From positions 1,288,580 through 1,352,579 of the forward strand of contig OX442422.1 in the NCBI GenBank assembly GCA_949361645.1: 64,000 bases of DNA, written 5' to 3'. This document shows, piece by piece, positions 1 to 14,500 of the stretch (position 1 is the stretch's first letter; every line of letters begins with the position of its first letter). The notes below the pieces were generated by a model, which worked only from the letters and a program-made list of their open reading frames with translations, searched no databases and was not told the DNA's origin. The DNA comes from Spongilla lacustris (lineage: Eukaryota > Porifera > Demospongiae > Spongillida > Spongillidae). A program made the translations under genes and the position numbers.

Positions 1-912
1 CCACTGCATCCTGACTTCCTTGGGAGTATTTTTGATCATGTGGATTGTCGAAGTTAGGAAAAGCTCAAAGGAAACTAAAGAAATGCCTACAGACCACAGA
101 AACGAAATGTATAGCGCATCTATTGCTTGCACCACCATGGAAAAGAGAAAACTTGTACGTAAAGTTGTACGCATCATATGGATAACTGAACTAATATCCA
201 ACCTTGTTTCAATTTAATAATTGTAGCATTGCAAGCACATGCCATTGCAGCTATACTCATACCAGGCAGTACACTGAGATTGGTTTCTAGTTATAAGTTT
301 CATGTCAGTGTGTCACCTGCTTTGTGAAAGCGAATTGAGAATTGTTTTGCTCTCAATATTGTAGGACATATTTAAAAACTCAGACCTATATACAGGTTAA
401 AAGAGACTCCACGTGCCAAAGAGTATATATTCTGGCAACAAAGACAGTATACCTGCTTGTCACTGTTTGGAAAACACAATGACCCTCACAGTAGCATATT
501 GTGACTGCATTGTAAAGAAATTTGCAAAGATGTCAATACCTGGAAAAGCATAAATACTCTGTCCTTAGTGAAGGCTGAAGCCAACTGCAAGGCCGGCAGT
601 GAAGTGCAGACAGTTTCACTTTTTATCCTTGCAAATGTTTGGTTTACACTGTGTAGTCAAAGCATGAAACCAAATTTTGATTTGACATAGCAACCTATTT
701 ACTAATAGTGACAACCAAATTAATTACAGCGAATACAGTGTGCTTTAGTCATGACAGTATATAACAGGGCAGCAATGTGTGAGCATGCCTATCCAGCTCC
801 TGCCACTAACTGTGTTTAACCTAAAATTAAATTATACCTATCAATGCCAGGTGTCAGTGTAAAAAAGTGATTATATTTACTCATCTTAGCACGATGTAGA
901 CAGGACTCTGCA
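1..912. other. non-coding stretch, no gene recognised
   Basis: I see no supported coding exon here. Only short chance open frames are present (for example 20-217 on the + strand). If the RNF213-like gene starts upstream, this is probably intronic: the AAA3 Walker A motif, which should lie about 20 residues before the first exon I can place, was not found in the first 1.9 kb and must be further upstream. Confidence 0.5.
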
Positions 913-1278
913 TTAATCTTCACTGACCAAATCTACATTGGTGACATACCAAGCTGTAAAGTATGCCCATGCACTGGTGCTCTTGTATGCTTTTAGTGAA
1001 TCTTTTGTGTGAGGGCTAGAAGAATCGATTATGTAAGTAAAAATGTTTGGGAACTTCACGTTAGGCCACGAATCGGGGTCAGATTCCCAGTTCTCAGATG
1101 TAATTGCGTACAGATTGCTGCATAAACCAAGGATTTGGAGCTTCTTGTGGTACCTACGTTTGCCTCGAACGTCAAGTTGCTTAAAAAAATCTGATTCCTT
1201 TACTAACGTTTGCCCCTGCAAATACAATCCATCGATATGGTTAGTCGCCATTCCTCCAATACATAGGATGGGGAACAA
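913..1278 (-). pseudogene. possible fragment of a YqaJ/SWIM-type transposon-associated protein
   Basis: An open frame of 121 codons on the minus strand. Its middle (LQILGLCSNLYAI, then a Trp/Asp-rich segment with DSWPNVKFPNI, then SLKAYKSTSAWAYF) resembles the N-terminal block of SWIM-zinc-finger/YqaJ-exonuclease proteins that are multicopy in sponge and cnidarian genomes. This is a memory-based family resemblance, not a search result. No SWIM motif (CxCxnCxH) or nuclease domain follows within the visible sequence, so it is at best a first exon or a relic. It lies on the strand opposite to the RNF213-like gene, probably within one of that gene's introns. Confidence 0.4.
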
Positions 1279-1936
1279 TGAATTACATTAAGATCACACG
1301 CACGCCACCAGATAATCGCATCCATGTTTCTTCGAATAAGATCTACATGTATAGGAATACACGTACAAAAGGATGACCACATGCGCATGCGCAAGGCACT
1401 AAATAGAAATACAATATAACTATACTACACTCTAAACCATTTCTATAAAATAGGGGCAAAGCGAAGTTAACCTTAGTGGTACGTTACAGATTTTTGATGT
1501 TTTCCTGCATGGCAGAAAACCATTTTTCAGTTAAAACTGTACCCTTCAGTAGTGTTGCTTAAAACAATTGCATCAATAAAGGATAAAGAAAAGTGTAAAT
1601 CAATTTACTGCATTGCCGAATAGGTTGTTTCATTCAAAGTCCAACTCAATATTGCGATTTTCAATTACAAAAACCTGTGGAATCGATAACAATCTACTGG
1701 CGTTAAACAATCTATCATATCTCATGCTGATATACCTCAGTCACACATTATTACATCTGATTGTTAATTTTTAATTAATAAAACCTTTGAAATGTTCAAC
1801 CATTGTACAATGTAGGACATGGTTTGCATTTGCTCATTGTTTATTCTAAACTGTAGTGATATCTCTGATGTTATTTTGTGAATATAAATGGCATCTTATA
1901 ATTCCTTTGTATTATGCTCCCTCTCATGTGATTCAG
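1279..1936. other. non-coding, probable intron of the RNF213-like gene
   Basis: AT-rich DNA with no supported gene. It ends in the acceptor (ATTCAG) of the first placeable RNF213-like exon. Confidence 0.5.
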
Positions 1937-2061
1937 CTTTAACACCCACTGAAATAATTCGACAACTTGAACATATTATAAAAATTGCTGAAAATATTGA
2001 TGATGCATTCCAGGCAAGAGTTGGATCTAACATAGCATCCGTACAAGAACCCATTGTGACA
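1937..2061 (+). CDS. RNF213: RNF213-like exon 1 of the window (AAA3, before Walker B)
   Basis: Acceptor ATTCAG before 1937, donor GTAAGT after 2061. It supplies two bases of a split codon plus 41 codons and ends in phase 0. The translation (LTPTEIIRQLEHIIKIAE...) corresponds to the segment between Walker A and Walker B of AAA3 in RNF213, and it splices in frame onto the LFLDE Walker B exon. Confidence 0.75.
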
Positions 2062-5000
2062 GTAAGTTCATTTTCGAGTGTAATTATACGTTACAATGAG
2101 AAACATTTGGACAATCAACTACAAAGTAAAGTGATTAATTCAAAAAACATGCAATATGCTATCCCATTGGTTGAATTTTACTGACTAGAATTTGTTTCTA
2201 CCCCTCCGCCGTCACCAAAATGGCTCTTGTTAAAGAGTATTGTCGTAATCATTAATGCTAGCGTGTATCTCTGGAACAAAATGGTACTTTTAAATGAATT
2301 ATGAAGAATGGCAGGCAGCAGAACTCAAGATTATGACAATACATAGTTTAAATATTTTTGTGTTGGTGGAGGAGGGTGCCAACTGGAATTGTTCTAATAA
2401 TTATGCACTATACCGGTATACTGCGTCCATCTGTTGAGCTGAGCAAGTTTCTCTCCTTCAACAAGTAGGTGTATAGGCTACACCACATTCTGTTCGGATC
2501 GATGGTCATCCCCATGCACTTTAAATGTGACAGAGACCACATGCATGAATATATTCATGCCTGTTTATATATGTGAATGTGCTCATATGATTTGTATGCA
2601 TTTTGCACATGTTTTAATATTAGCTATGCATTTAAATGATTGTTTTGTGCGTGCATGTGCAATAATAGTGTATGTGTACATTCATATTTAATTAGCTATA
2701 GGTCGCATAACAACAAGTGTATGGGCTTTAGTATGTTTGCGCATCAGTATATGGGACAGTGTCCAGCAAAATCGGGCTTGTGAGGTTATAATTTTATCAC
2801 TATAAAAATTGCATGTTACACTAAACATCACATCTTTGCAACGGTACAACCTTTTGCTTTAAAAGTCCGTACACTTGTTCTCACATCATCTCTTTATGTG
2901 GAAATCGATTTTGGTGGTTCTATGCCGCGAGCACAAAGATCGCTAACCCAACGGGTTAGAATTCATCATTTCTCCATGTACGAGTGTGGAAAACGCATCA
3001 AATTTGGGTTGCCGGTACATAGAGCAGTCCTGTAGCTATTAATTTGTTCTGTTCGTTAATTTCTGTATCATCCGTTACGGAGATACAGTTGAACAAACTA
3101 CGTGCATGTTTTCCCGCTTGATTCGCACCAATGATTTTGGCAAATCGCGTCTCGCTCAATGTATGGGGAGGCGGTAATTACATGTTTGGCGCGAATCAAG
3201 CGGGAAAACATGCATGTAGTTTGCTCAACTGTATCTCTGTAACGGATGATACAAGAATTAACGAACAGGACAAATCAATAGCTACAGGACTCCTCTATGT
3301 ACGCGTTTTCAACGTTCGTACATGGGAAATTCTAACCTGTTTGATTAGCGATATTTGCACCGACGGCATAGAAAATAATCAGAGCTCCAAAATGGAAAAG
3401 AACATGCAAAAATGATATGGAAATATGTGTACGAAATATGAAAAGAAAAGGTTGTACCGTTGCGAAGATGTGTGGGTACTAGTAACGTGCAATTTTTATA
3501 GTAATAAAATTATAACCCCACAAGCCCGATTTTGCTGGACACTGTCCCATATTTTTTGCTTGGGTATTTCCTTTGTACCTACTCGGTATTGCATGTTATC
3601 TTGTATGCACGCTGCATAGGTGTTTATCTATGTAGTACTAGTCACTCGTTGCAGCTTTGCTTGCGGTATTTATAATTGTTCAGTTGTTTTCATGTGCTAA
3701 AGACGACTTGTTAAATTTATATCTATATGCGTGGAAAAACTATCTCCCTCTGGAGCAGAAAGACATAAACCCATTAATACATAAGAAAATGTCCAATGCA
3801 TCTATTTTATAAGGTTCTACACGCTGTTATACATGTAGAATGCGCATATCTAATTTCTTTCTGATCATCAATCTTCATCTTCAGTCCCATTTGGAACCCA
3901 GACACTTTTGAACCCTTAGCATCATAAACAAGCTTGTAGCCCTGGGGCCCGTGCCAGCTCTCGACGGCCCTGATTGCGAAAACGGTCAACCAATACAAAT
4001 GACTACAATCACTTGGCTGCTTTGAAGAAAACTTGCTTCGCTTACCAACCACCGCTTGGGTTTCAATTGCGGAAACGGTTCTTTTAAAAACCAAACATCA
4101 ACCATTGAAGAACTGCGGCGAGCTAGTACAGAGGCAAATCGTGTTTGGGCATCGTTGAAGCGTTTCTAAGAAAGGCTCCGATGGGTAATCCCAAATGACA
4201 TCTATGTTCTTTTTATTCTCCCAAACTGATGACTGCAACTGCCAAACAAAAGAAATTAGCTGCCTGGTTAATATTCAATATCCATTATATTTGACTACAC
4301 TTCAAAAAACGCGGGGATGAAAACGTAATTTTTTTAAAGGCCAGTTTCTCTATGTCGGCCATTTCGAACTTTGTCAAGTTCATGGTTATTGGGAATACGC
4401 CAATTATTTGAATTCCAAAGTGGACGAAAAATTACCCTATTTTGGTCTAGCTTCTAAGTCACGGAGGATGTTGTAAAATCATAACACAATACTGTTAGAT
4501 GGAACAGTGTATGGCATATGCTAAAGTTTCTATCATAGGGACCGCTTCTTGCGTGAGATTCGAGTTTTTGTATGACGTAAATGGATTAGGTGGCAGCCTT
4601 AATTTTAAAAAAGGATTGGTGATGCAAAAGCAAGGTTACAAGGTACAGTACCGTTACAGTGGGGATTTATTGGCATTTCTACTTATAAACCCATTTGCTA
4701 AATGTAGGACGGTTAGCTAATTGTTAATTGTACTGGTAGGTCACGGGTCTGGTGTTAACAGTTCATGTAGCTATCCAGCGGACATCCTAGTGCCTGACTG
4801 GGTGGTTTGGCGAGTCGACTGCTTTTGACGTTACAGTGGTTCTCCGCTTAACTCCACTACACTGAACGACGTGGAAGCCAGAAGTGGGTCAGCAGCTGGA
4901 AAGGCCAATGTATGCAAGCACAAATCCAAGTGCAGAGAGTTTGTTTAAATCTGCATTCCATTGGTGGTAGTGACCTCAGTATGTGTGTTGGGGTTTAGAA

Positions 5001-8000
5001 GCTCATAGTTCTATTTCTTGGCTTGCAGCCCATCTGGCTTTGCAGTTGCAATGTAGCAAAACTGAATATCATTAAAAGCATCAATGCCATAATCTTGCTA
5101 TTCTGTGCAAGGTTTCAGCACTCAGTGGGCAAAGGGTAAAGGTAGTTATGTAGATGTGGGGAGAGTTGATTTTGTAGGTGTCTTGTACTTCTCATTTATC
5201 AGTGTATCCATTATCTTGTACTTCTACGTTTTTCTAATAATAAAGTTAGATTCAATGTACCTATAAAAAATGTAAATCTAGGTTTGCATATTTCAGGTTA
5301 CATAATAACTGTCATCTATTAAGATTAAAAAGTGTATTACATTATCTGCTGTTATAAATATCCATGTTTGTGTCACAATAAAAAGGAATTCTTGATCTTG
5401 TGTAATTTCTTTTTTTTAAATGTATTACAATTATTTTGTTTTCTCCTAGCTGTTTCTTGATGAAATCAATACATCATCATGCCTAGGATTGCTCAAAGAA
5501 TTCATTATCGATCGAACTATTAATGGAAAGGTATCAAATGTCCGTTTATTCAAATCATATTATATATATATATTTATTTATTTTTCCTAGGCAATTCCTG
5601 ACAACATATTTGTTATAGCAGCTTGCAATCCATATCATAAACCTAATATGACGGCACCTGAACAAGAGAGATGGTTGAAAGGCTCGTACTATGTTCTGGA
5701 GTTACCTGCATCACTCCAACTCATACTATGGGATTATGGTTGCCTTAGATCATGTGATGAAATGCACTATGTGAAAGCTAAAATGAGTATGCTGGAATTA
5801 CCCATTGACAAAATGGAAGTAGAGAGGCTAGCAGAACTCATTATTGCTAGTCAAAACCTTGTTCGTCAATATGCCGAAGAACAACTGTGTCATATTATGA
5901 AAGCATCTGATGCTAAAATAAGATCTTTCAGTTCTGTCAGTCAAAGGGATATTCAAAGAGTATTCAAATTGTACAGTTGGTTGTTAAAAAGCTATCAAAT
6001 ATTGAGGCCAAGTGAAGATATAGGTCGCCAGCATAGACGAGCAGTTTCTGTCGCTCTTGGGATGGTTTATTATCTGCGACTGAACAAAAAATTCCGAGAC
6101 AGATACAAAACTGAACTGGAAAAAAGATGTAACTTTCAAGAGATAACATTTAGCAGTGCATTTGAGGCTGAACTCTCCTTATATTCAGAAAAAATGCATA
6201 TTCCTTCAGGTATAGCCAAAACAACAGCCCTTAAAGAGAACATATTGGCAATAATACTATGTGCTGTTACATGCACTCCATTGATCATAGTTGGAGCCCC
6301 TGGTTCCTCAAAGACCCTTTCCTTTAATTTAGTCTCTGACAACCTTAAAGGGAAGGAATCTAAAATGGAACTGTATAGAAAAGTAGAGTTGTTTCCATCT
6401 CTTGATCCTTATCGCTATCAATGTTCTAAGCAGTCCAATTCAAATGAAATAAAGACTGTATTTGAGCAAGCTATTAGGAGACAGCTATCACATAACAGAA
6501 ATGGCCTACCTGTCAACTGCATAGTATTCATGGATGAAGCAGGACTTCCAGAAGAAAGCCACGAGTCCCTAAAGATTCTTCATTACTATCTTGATAATCC
6601 AGAAGTATCTTTTGTGGCTATTTCAAATCAAGCATTAGACGCAGCTAAAACAAACAGAGCAATTAGTCTTTATCGTCATGAGAGTCCAAATGATGATCTT
6701 CAAACCCTAGCGAAGGGTTGCTTCGGCTTAGGAGGTACAAAAGTACCTAAGCGAATTATTGAACTTTGCCATGCATATACACGATTGTGCAAAGACAAAG
6801 AAATGCAACATTGGTTTGGCCTTAGAGACTTTATACATTTTATAAGCTACTTAAGACGTCGCAGTACAGACGGGATGTGCAAACCTGAAATAGAAATGCA
6901 GGCATTAGAAAGAAATTTTAATGGATCAGAGAAGTTTGATGAAGTTTGCAAGATCTTTCTTCCTAAGGTAAGTGCACTACAATCAAATACACATTTTGTA
7001 TCGTATGGTTTAGGAGTTATGAATATAAAATATTAGGTTGCCATTTTACAGTATACTCTGCACTAGTTACTGTTAGTTACTGTTAAAAAAAGTCTAAACC
7101 AAGAAATTTAATTCAAAGGGAACGTGTAATAGCTGTGAAATAAAATGTTCATTATATAAATAACTTCTCACGTACAATTTTAAGAGCATTGTAACAGTTC
7201 AGTATTTGCATATGTCCATTTATGCTGTTTCGTTCTGTATCGAGAGTTACGTTAGTAACTCTCATATAGGATTTGACCCCGATTATGAATGTCATTAAAA
7301 AACGGGACCCGCTTATAACGGGACTCTTATCAATCGGATAGCTTAGCTCTTTGTCATCGTCGAACAAGCAGTCCAAAACGAGCAGTTTCGCGTTTGTTTG
7401 ATGTCATAAAACCGCGTGGTTGTGGAGAACAAAACGTTTGTTTAAACTCGTACCCAGTCCCACCGTATTTCTCGTTGTTGTTGTTGTTGTTGTTCTTGAC
7501 CACGCATAACTCGAGATAGGAACACTTCTAAGAAATGAAAATCACACCAATAGCTTCAGAATTCATTGGCATTCTCGCTTCAGTGGTCAAAATGTATCGA
7601 GGTTACATTGTATATATCGGTGGTAAGTACACTACATATGTACATGTAATCCAACGTGAACGGTCTGGGCACTACACCTATTAGTGGTAATTAACCTAGT
7701 GAAATTGTGGCACGGCACTACCACTATTTACTCGAGCCAGAACTAACCGGTGAAGTCTTCACCGGAACCTCGAGCCTAAACTAAACTTTAAAGAGACAAC
7801 GATACAACGAACATTCAGCGACCATGAAGAGTGCAGAACATCGGGACGATTCCATCGCTTCTCCTTCGGCGAAAAGAATGCGATTCCAAGAACGCACGAC
7901 CGACAGCCAAACATGCTGCTGGAAAAATGCTACCGCAGGGGTAATAGGCTTGGAAAGCTACCAAAACCAATAGGTACGCTCGAATTCAACTGGGTTTGAC

Positions 8001-8975
8001 ATTTGGACGGGGATTGACTAGGATTTTTGCCCCAGGGGAATTATTCATGATGTCGCATGGCGCAGGAAATTTTATGCGGGCGTCTCTTCTGCTGCTCCAC
8101 ATAGTATGTGGGGGATTTGAATGGCTAGAATGCCCAAGGGGTTGGGATTTGAAAACCGCAATCTTCAAATCCCCACCTTCGCCCCATCTGTGCCCGCACT
8201 GGGGGGCCGGGACTGGAGTGGGAGACCATTGATAGGTGCATAAACTATAGCAGTAGAGGTCAGAATTCATTGTGTACGTGGGAAAACCTGTTAACCTTGC
8301 CCTGTCATCAATATATAAGAGGTCTCCCCAGGTCAATTAACAGTTTTAACATGGCTTCTATTTATACATGTATATGTACATGTAGGTATTTTGTAGATAC
8401 ATGATTTTATGAGTACATTGCATGTGTTCATTTTCTGTACCTTTTAGCTTCTCCCTGTATGAACCAAACAAAGCATACTGAGGGAATATAAAGGTAGCCT
8501 AGTAGCATTCTGTTAAATGGGCTAAATGATGCCTTTTTCAAAATCCACCCATGGTTAGCACAAAAGGTCAGCTGTTTGTGAAGTTAGTGCAGGTGCTTTG
8601 CTTAACAAGGCTGCATAGAAAAAAAATAGGTGAATTTCTACATGATATTCGTGCTATATCACAGAACCTTTCTTTTGTGATGCCTCTTACAACCACATAG
8701 GGAAGCTTGGTACCCTAATGGTAGGTGTGTGTAATGGCAATCGAGATACCTGCATACCCTTATGTACCCTACTCCTCCCCTTATACCTACTACTACCCCT
8801 ACCCCTCCCAATACCTACCACTACCCTTACTATTACCCCTACTCCTCCCCTTACCTACCACCATGGGCGCCCCCAGCATTTCTGGAAGGGTGGGGCCAGG
8901 ATAGGGTAAGGGGGCGCCATTTGACAGCCAAATATTACTATGGGGTGTTGTATGCTTTAGGCCGATTCAGCGAGT

Positions 8976-9007
<32 letters not shown>

Positions 9008-11497
9008 GAGGGAGGGCATGGCCCCCCTGGGGGTGCCCATGACCTACTCCCTACCCCTACTCCTCCCTTTACCTACTACTACCTCTATCCTCCCCTTACC
9101 TACTATTCCCCTGGTGCGTGGAGTGAGGTGACCTCATAGGTCACGTGTGTAATGATGAGGAATTCACTGTTACACTACTGTCAGAGTATGAAACATATCT
9201 ACATGGATACTGTTCACAAGTTGAGTTGACACAGATCTCTTTAATTTACATAACACTCAGGGATTTACCTCTCCCACCCCCTATCCACCCCCTACCCATC
9301 CCCGGGTTTGCCCCTAATTTGCCTAATCCACCCCCTGGTTTATATGTGCCATTGTCAAAATAAAGCTGCATTTAATGGTGCAGAGGGAAGGCTTTTATTT
9401 TTGCCCACCCCCAATACTGTTATATATTCCGAAACCCACCCCCTGTTGCAAACTTGGCCGTAAATCCCTGTCACTGTAATAAAGGAAGAGATGGTGGACA
9501 CTCCTGTTGCTGTCATGAGTATCAAGAGAGTCAGAGAGAGTAAATGTACTAATACTGAGTATAACATTGTAACAATATTATGGTTATGACATGTAGATAT
9601 ACATGATTACTATGTAAATGACATATATACCAAGTTCAGATCGTAGCTGAGTGATCAGTGTTTCTCTATGGTATCATAATTGCAACGTCAGAGGATGGTC
9701 CTTTTTGCATTTTAAAATGCAAAGTATTCTCTTTCCACTATTGGGGTATACATGTATACGTGTAAGATTAATAGTGATGAAATGTCTGTTGCTAAGTGAA
9801 TATATTTAGATGTAGCATTGAAAGCAAGAATAAAAAGCAATGAAACAAGTAAATAAAAACATTCTCTATGAAAGTTGGTGGTATATAGGATTTGAAGGCA
9901 ATAGTGGTGTAAAAAGAAGGGAAACAAGGGTTGAATGATAAGGAAAAACGAAATAGTCCTATATTTAGCACATGCATGAACAATGTATTGTCCTACAATG
10001 TGTGCTGGGCTAAATATAGGACTATTTCGTTTTTCCTTATCATTCAACCCTTGTTTCCCTTCTTTTTACACCACTATTGCCTTCAAATCCTATATACCAC
10101 CAACTTTCTCATAGAGAATGTTTTTATTTACTTGTTGCAACTTTAAGTTAAGTTACACTCTACTCTGACTGAATAAATTCATATCATGTGTAGTCTTGAT
10201 TGAATATTTCGTTGGTTGTTCAACAGACTATGTGCAAGAAACGCCATGTCCTAGACATTCTTCGGGATAGTCTTGAAGACAAACAAAGTGGAGGTTACAC
10301 TATAGAAAATGAAGTGCGCTACAAGTTGATAATTGATCCATCTGAAGATGACTCCCTTGTTCGTCTGCTATTTCTAAATGGCATTCTTGATAGACAAACA
10401 ACACGTGTACTAGTGTGCAGTGATATGCCAGGAGATAATAATCTCCAAAAGGTCAGTAGGAAAGATGCCGTTATACTGCCCTGTAATATATACATTTTAT
10501 CACAGATTGACATCATTGCATCTATAATATACTCTGCAAGTGCTGGTCACACAATTGTTTTAGCAGAAACGGAGGACATCCATGAAAGTCTCTATGATTT
10601 ATTCAATCAACATTTTAGAAGAATTGATGACCCAAAGCTGGGAACTCGGTTCTATACCAACATAGCTATTGGAGCACATTCAAAACTCTGCAGGGTTCAT
10701 TCTGACTTCCAATGCATTGTAATCTTAAAAAAAACGGAGGTGCCACACACGCCCCCACCATTTCTGAATCGATTTGAGAAGTTCTATTTCACGCACCAAT
10801 CACTTTGGGAAGAAAACCTCAGAATCATGCCCCCATGTCTCAGCATTGTGATGCAAGCAGTAAAGGAAAAGGTATGTGATGAGTAGAATTTATATATAAG
10901 GATTCACATGATTCCTTATAGATTGAAGACTTTGTCACTGGGTTGCAAAAAGAAAAGAGCTTGTATGGTTGGAAAGAAGAAACACTCAATTCATTGTTAT
11001 TACTTGTTCTGCCTGCACACGATCACAAATATTTGCCATACTCTCCGAAATTCATTGATGGCTCAATGACATCAGAAATTTTAATTACCAGTTTACAAAA
11101 CTTGCTTCATGCATTGGTGAACAATGCAGGATTTCGAATCCAGACTGTAAGTTGAGATATACCACATCTACAATGTACATAATACATTCACAGATAAAAA
11201 GTTAGAAAATGGTATTGTTTCTCTCTAGTTTCTAAAATACATTAATGGTTAATTATAATCACACTGTAGATGATGTGGGGCAATTTAATAAGTATGCGAA
11301 TACATGTATTTATTGTCTACTCATATGAGTATTGTAGTGTTAAGCAACCAATTGATGCACAGCATGCATGCATACATACAACATACATACATACGTACAT
11401 ATGTACATACATACATACATACATACATACACATACATACATACATACATACATACATACATACATACATACATACATACATACATACATACATACA

Positions 11498-11531
<34 letters not shown>

Positions 11532-14500
11532 CATACAAGTACATACATACATACATACATACATACATACATACATACATACATACATACATACATACAT
11601 ACATACATACATACATACATACATACATACATACATACATACATACACATGTACATACATACACACATACACACATACACACACATACATAATGTTTTTC
11701 ATATTGTTTATTTTCCTTTGTAGCCATCATTGGATGAGATACAATCAGATTGTGAATACATCTCTCCAATTATTAGAAAAGATTCCAAATTCCATGAATT
11801 ACTTCAGAAGGCATATTTGGATGAAGCGCAAGTGCAGAAAGCCATACAGGAAGCTATGAATACTCTGCACACAGCTCCTCATTTTTCGCAGTGTGACAAA
11901 AGTCTAGCAATGTCCCCATTAGCCTGCATGATGTTGTCCTTGATGATCCAATGGTTTATTCGGTACTTCTGCAAATGTATTATTCAGATTCTCAATCCCG
12001 AGGCCCTTAGCATTCATGAAGAAATTCTTGCCACCTACAAAAGACACTATCTAACTTCTCAAATACATTTCTCCCTGAAATCTCTTGTGAAACACTACCA
12101 AGTTCAACTGACCCTGAATAATGCAAGGTACACCATAAACAGTCTAACCTTTGTTACTTGCAGATTCTTGCATGCTCTGGATTGCAAATTGCTTTAATGC
12201 TTGGGAAATTGAATAGCGATAATTCTAATTAGCATAAAATAAACATTATAGGATGAATCAATGATCCAGAACTCTTGTACAGGTATGTGTAAATTTAGCT
12301 ATCTTCAAGAAGATAAGATGTCAAGGCAATAGTGCATGGAGTTTAAAGGAAGGAAACAAGTCTAGATATATTTTATTGAACTACAGTAGAATTCACATGG
12401 TTAGTTGATCAGTGTACATCAAGTTACACATGTACATGTATAACATTCTTGCTCTGCTTTCTGTTCTTTAACCAATTGCGCCCATAGCTATTTTTGAGCC
12501 AATTTACATATTTATAATATTCACCAGCACTAGTTACTGCACTGTGCTCATTATGTTGGCTTTAGCAGTGTGATATGTGTACATGTAGCTTTACTTCCAT
12601 CGGCAGGATGCAAAATAGGCGCTGATATTAACAAGGCACAGATATTAATAATCCTCTTTAGAATACTGCATTCTTCATATCCCATGCACTGTGAGAATTT
12701 TAGTGGGCAGTGTGGATATTTAGTTCCTTACAGACTACTCAGAGTTCTTGGTCATCTGATGCATATCCATTCTGCTCCACCCATCAACGTTGCAGAAATA
12801 AGAAAGATATTGCTAAATTGTTTGCAATGTGCATGTTTTGCTACGGTACCTTGAAACATATCACTCCAACTCTTGCAATCATTTAACAATGTACATACAG
12901 ATTACATGGGAGGGGATGGGTGCGGAAAGAGGCTGTGGCGGAGCCCCAGAAGCTTTGCAAGTTGTGCATTATTAATGTAATTAATGGATTTCACCAGCCC
13001 GCAAGTTCGCCGCCTAGAAATCACGATTGTATATTATTCCAAAATCAAGATGGACCAAATTGGCTAAGGCGCAGCGGTGTTTGAATTCGTTAGCTAGAAC
13101 AAATTCCTCAGCAAAAAAAAATCTATGAGCTTTCTTGCATGGTTAATGTACATGTTTAGCAGCTTTATGTAGTTCAATCAACATTGACACGTATAGTACT
13201 TCACAAATACGTCTTCAAGGTTTGAAACGCTCGTATAGATGAAAAACAGGGACTGCGACTACTAGCGAAGTACTATATGTTACTTATTTTAATGAGCATC
13301 ATCCTATTTAGCTCGTTCTCTTTGGAATTTCCTTCCTTATGGCAGTCACTTCTGAGGTTTGTGCATTAAAAGCATCTTTCCAGTTTTTGAAGCCTTTGCG
13401 AATGAAAGCTGGGTCGCGTTTGGTATTTGCCCAAAACGTATTCTCATGCTCATGATGCTCTGCCTTCATGTATATGTAGCAATGTGCTGGAATCGTTTTT
13501 CACACCATCCGGCTAGAAACAAGCGCATCTGGCCACGCCCACGGCCCTTCGATACAAAGGCACGCCGCTTAAGTAAAAGATAAGACTTCGGGCCGAGTGA
13601 AATTTCTCAGGCATCGATGCAATCGATAAGCCAGTTGGCTTAGTCAAAGAAGATGATGGTAGAGATGAAGACAGGTGCTGAGATACAACGCGATCCATTG
13701 GTGTGTTCAATTACAGTAATTTTATTAATTGCGATAATTAACTGGCATTGTAGAATGCATGTACATGTAGCGATAATTTATGCGTGCACATGCGTTTTCA
13801 CTCACAGCAGCCAACATTAACTTTTTCTATATTGATCCGGCAATGACAAGTATCATTGAATCTATTGTGACCCAAACCACAGCCAGGTTCTTCATGACTG
13901 GTAGTTTTAAATATAAACAATTTTGTGTATGTTCATTTATTCTATGTATAATTATGCAATATTAGAAATATGGCTCTCTATCTACAGTTCTCCAACAAAA
14001 CTTTTATGTTACACACGGCCTTCATCTGCACTATTCAAAATTCCTGCTTCATTCTCAGATTCTGAAGAAGAAAGCCAAAGAATTATAGAAGAACTTATCC
14101 ACAATGATACTGCCTGTGTAAGAGTGCTTAAGGTGACTAATACGACATCAGAAAAGAATGTTGTTGATGCACTGAATACTTTTATGGAAACTGAAACCGC
14201 AGATGTGTTTGTGCTAATTGCCAATGCTCATTACATCCCTCTGAAAACTGTCAATCACATTCGAATAATGATTGAAGAGGTTGAAAATAAATTCAAAAAA
14301 GACAATAAGCTGTTTGTATTTATTTTGCAGTTCTCTTCCAGATTTTCCAAGTACTTGTACCCCACACTGTATTTGCAAGGATGGAATCACATATATTTAG
14401 AGAGTATAACACCAATTCATCATGTGGGGGGTTTCAATATACATGAATGGTTTGTGCAAAGCTACTTTTCTACATCAACACAAAACGATGTGGAGGATTC

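Larger units (their letters stand above)
2062..5449 (+). other. intron 1 (3.4 kb) with transposon relics
   Basis: Holds the foldback element at 2752-3549, unidentified GC-richer DNA at about 3785-4280 (probably a transposon relic), a partial MITE at 4497-4604, and otherwise nothing recognisable up to the acceptor TTCTCCTAG. Confidence 0.6.
7239..10135 (+). mobile_element. Helitron-like element, copy 1 (2.9 kb, divergent)
   Basis: The start ATCGAGAGTTACG...GTAACTCTCATATAGG matches the starts of the copies at 26.5 and 39.06 kb and contains a short 5' hairpin. The end is a palindrome of about 290 bp (9847-10135) whose arms match those of the other two copies, and it stops at CTTG followed by T. 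The host base before TC is A and the base after CTTG is T in all three copies, consistent with Helitron insertion between A and T. CTTG is not the canonical CTRR, so the class is uncertain. A short frame from 7823 (MKSAEHRDDS...) may be the remnant of a carried gene. Confidence 0.5.
6968..10226 (+). other. intron 3 (3.3 kb), occupied by a Helitron-like insertion
   Basis: Most of the intron (7239-10135) is one mobile element. The remainder shows no gene. It ends in acceptor TTCAACAG. Confidence 0.6.

Noticed and set aside
9712..10146. Mirror-image proteins on both strands
   Set aside because: Both arise from the arms of the palindrome closing Helitron-like copy 1.
11270..11859. Many long open frames on both strands of the (ACAT)n tract
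   Set aside because: Pure tetranucleotide repeat translated as Tyr-Ile-His-Thr or Met-Tyr-Val-Cys; no start, splice or domain evidence.
12570..12854. 95-codon frame with CGYLVPYRLLRVLGHLMHI as a possible RNF213 exon
   Set aside because: Exons 6 and 7 join directly in phase; no acceptor/donor pair keeps this frame.
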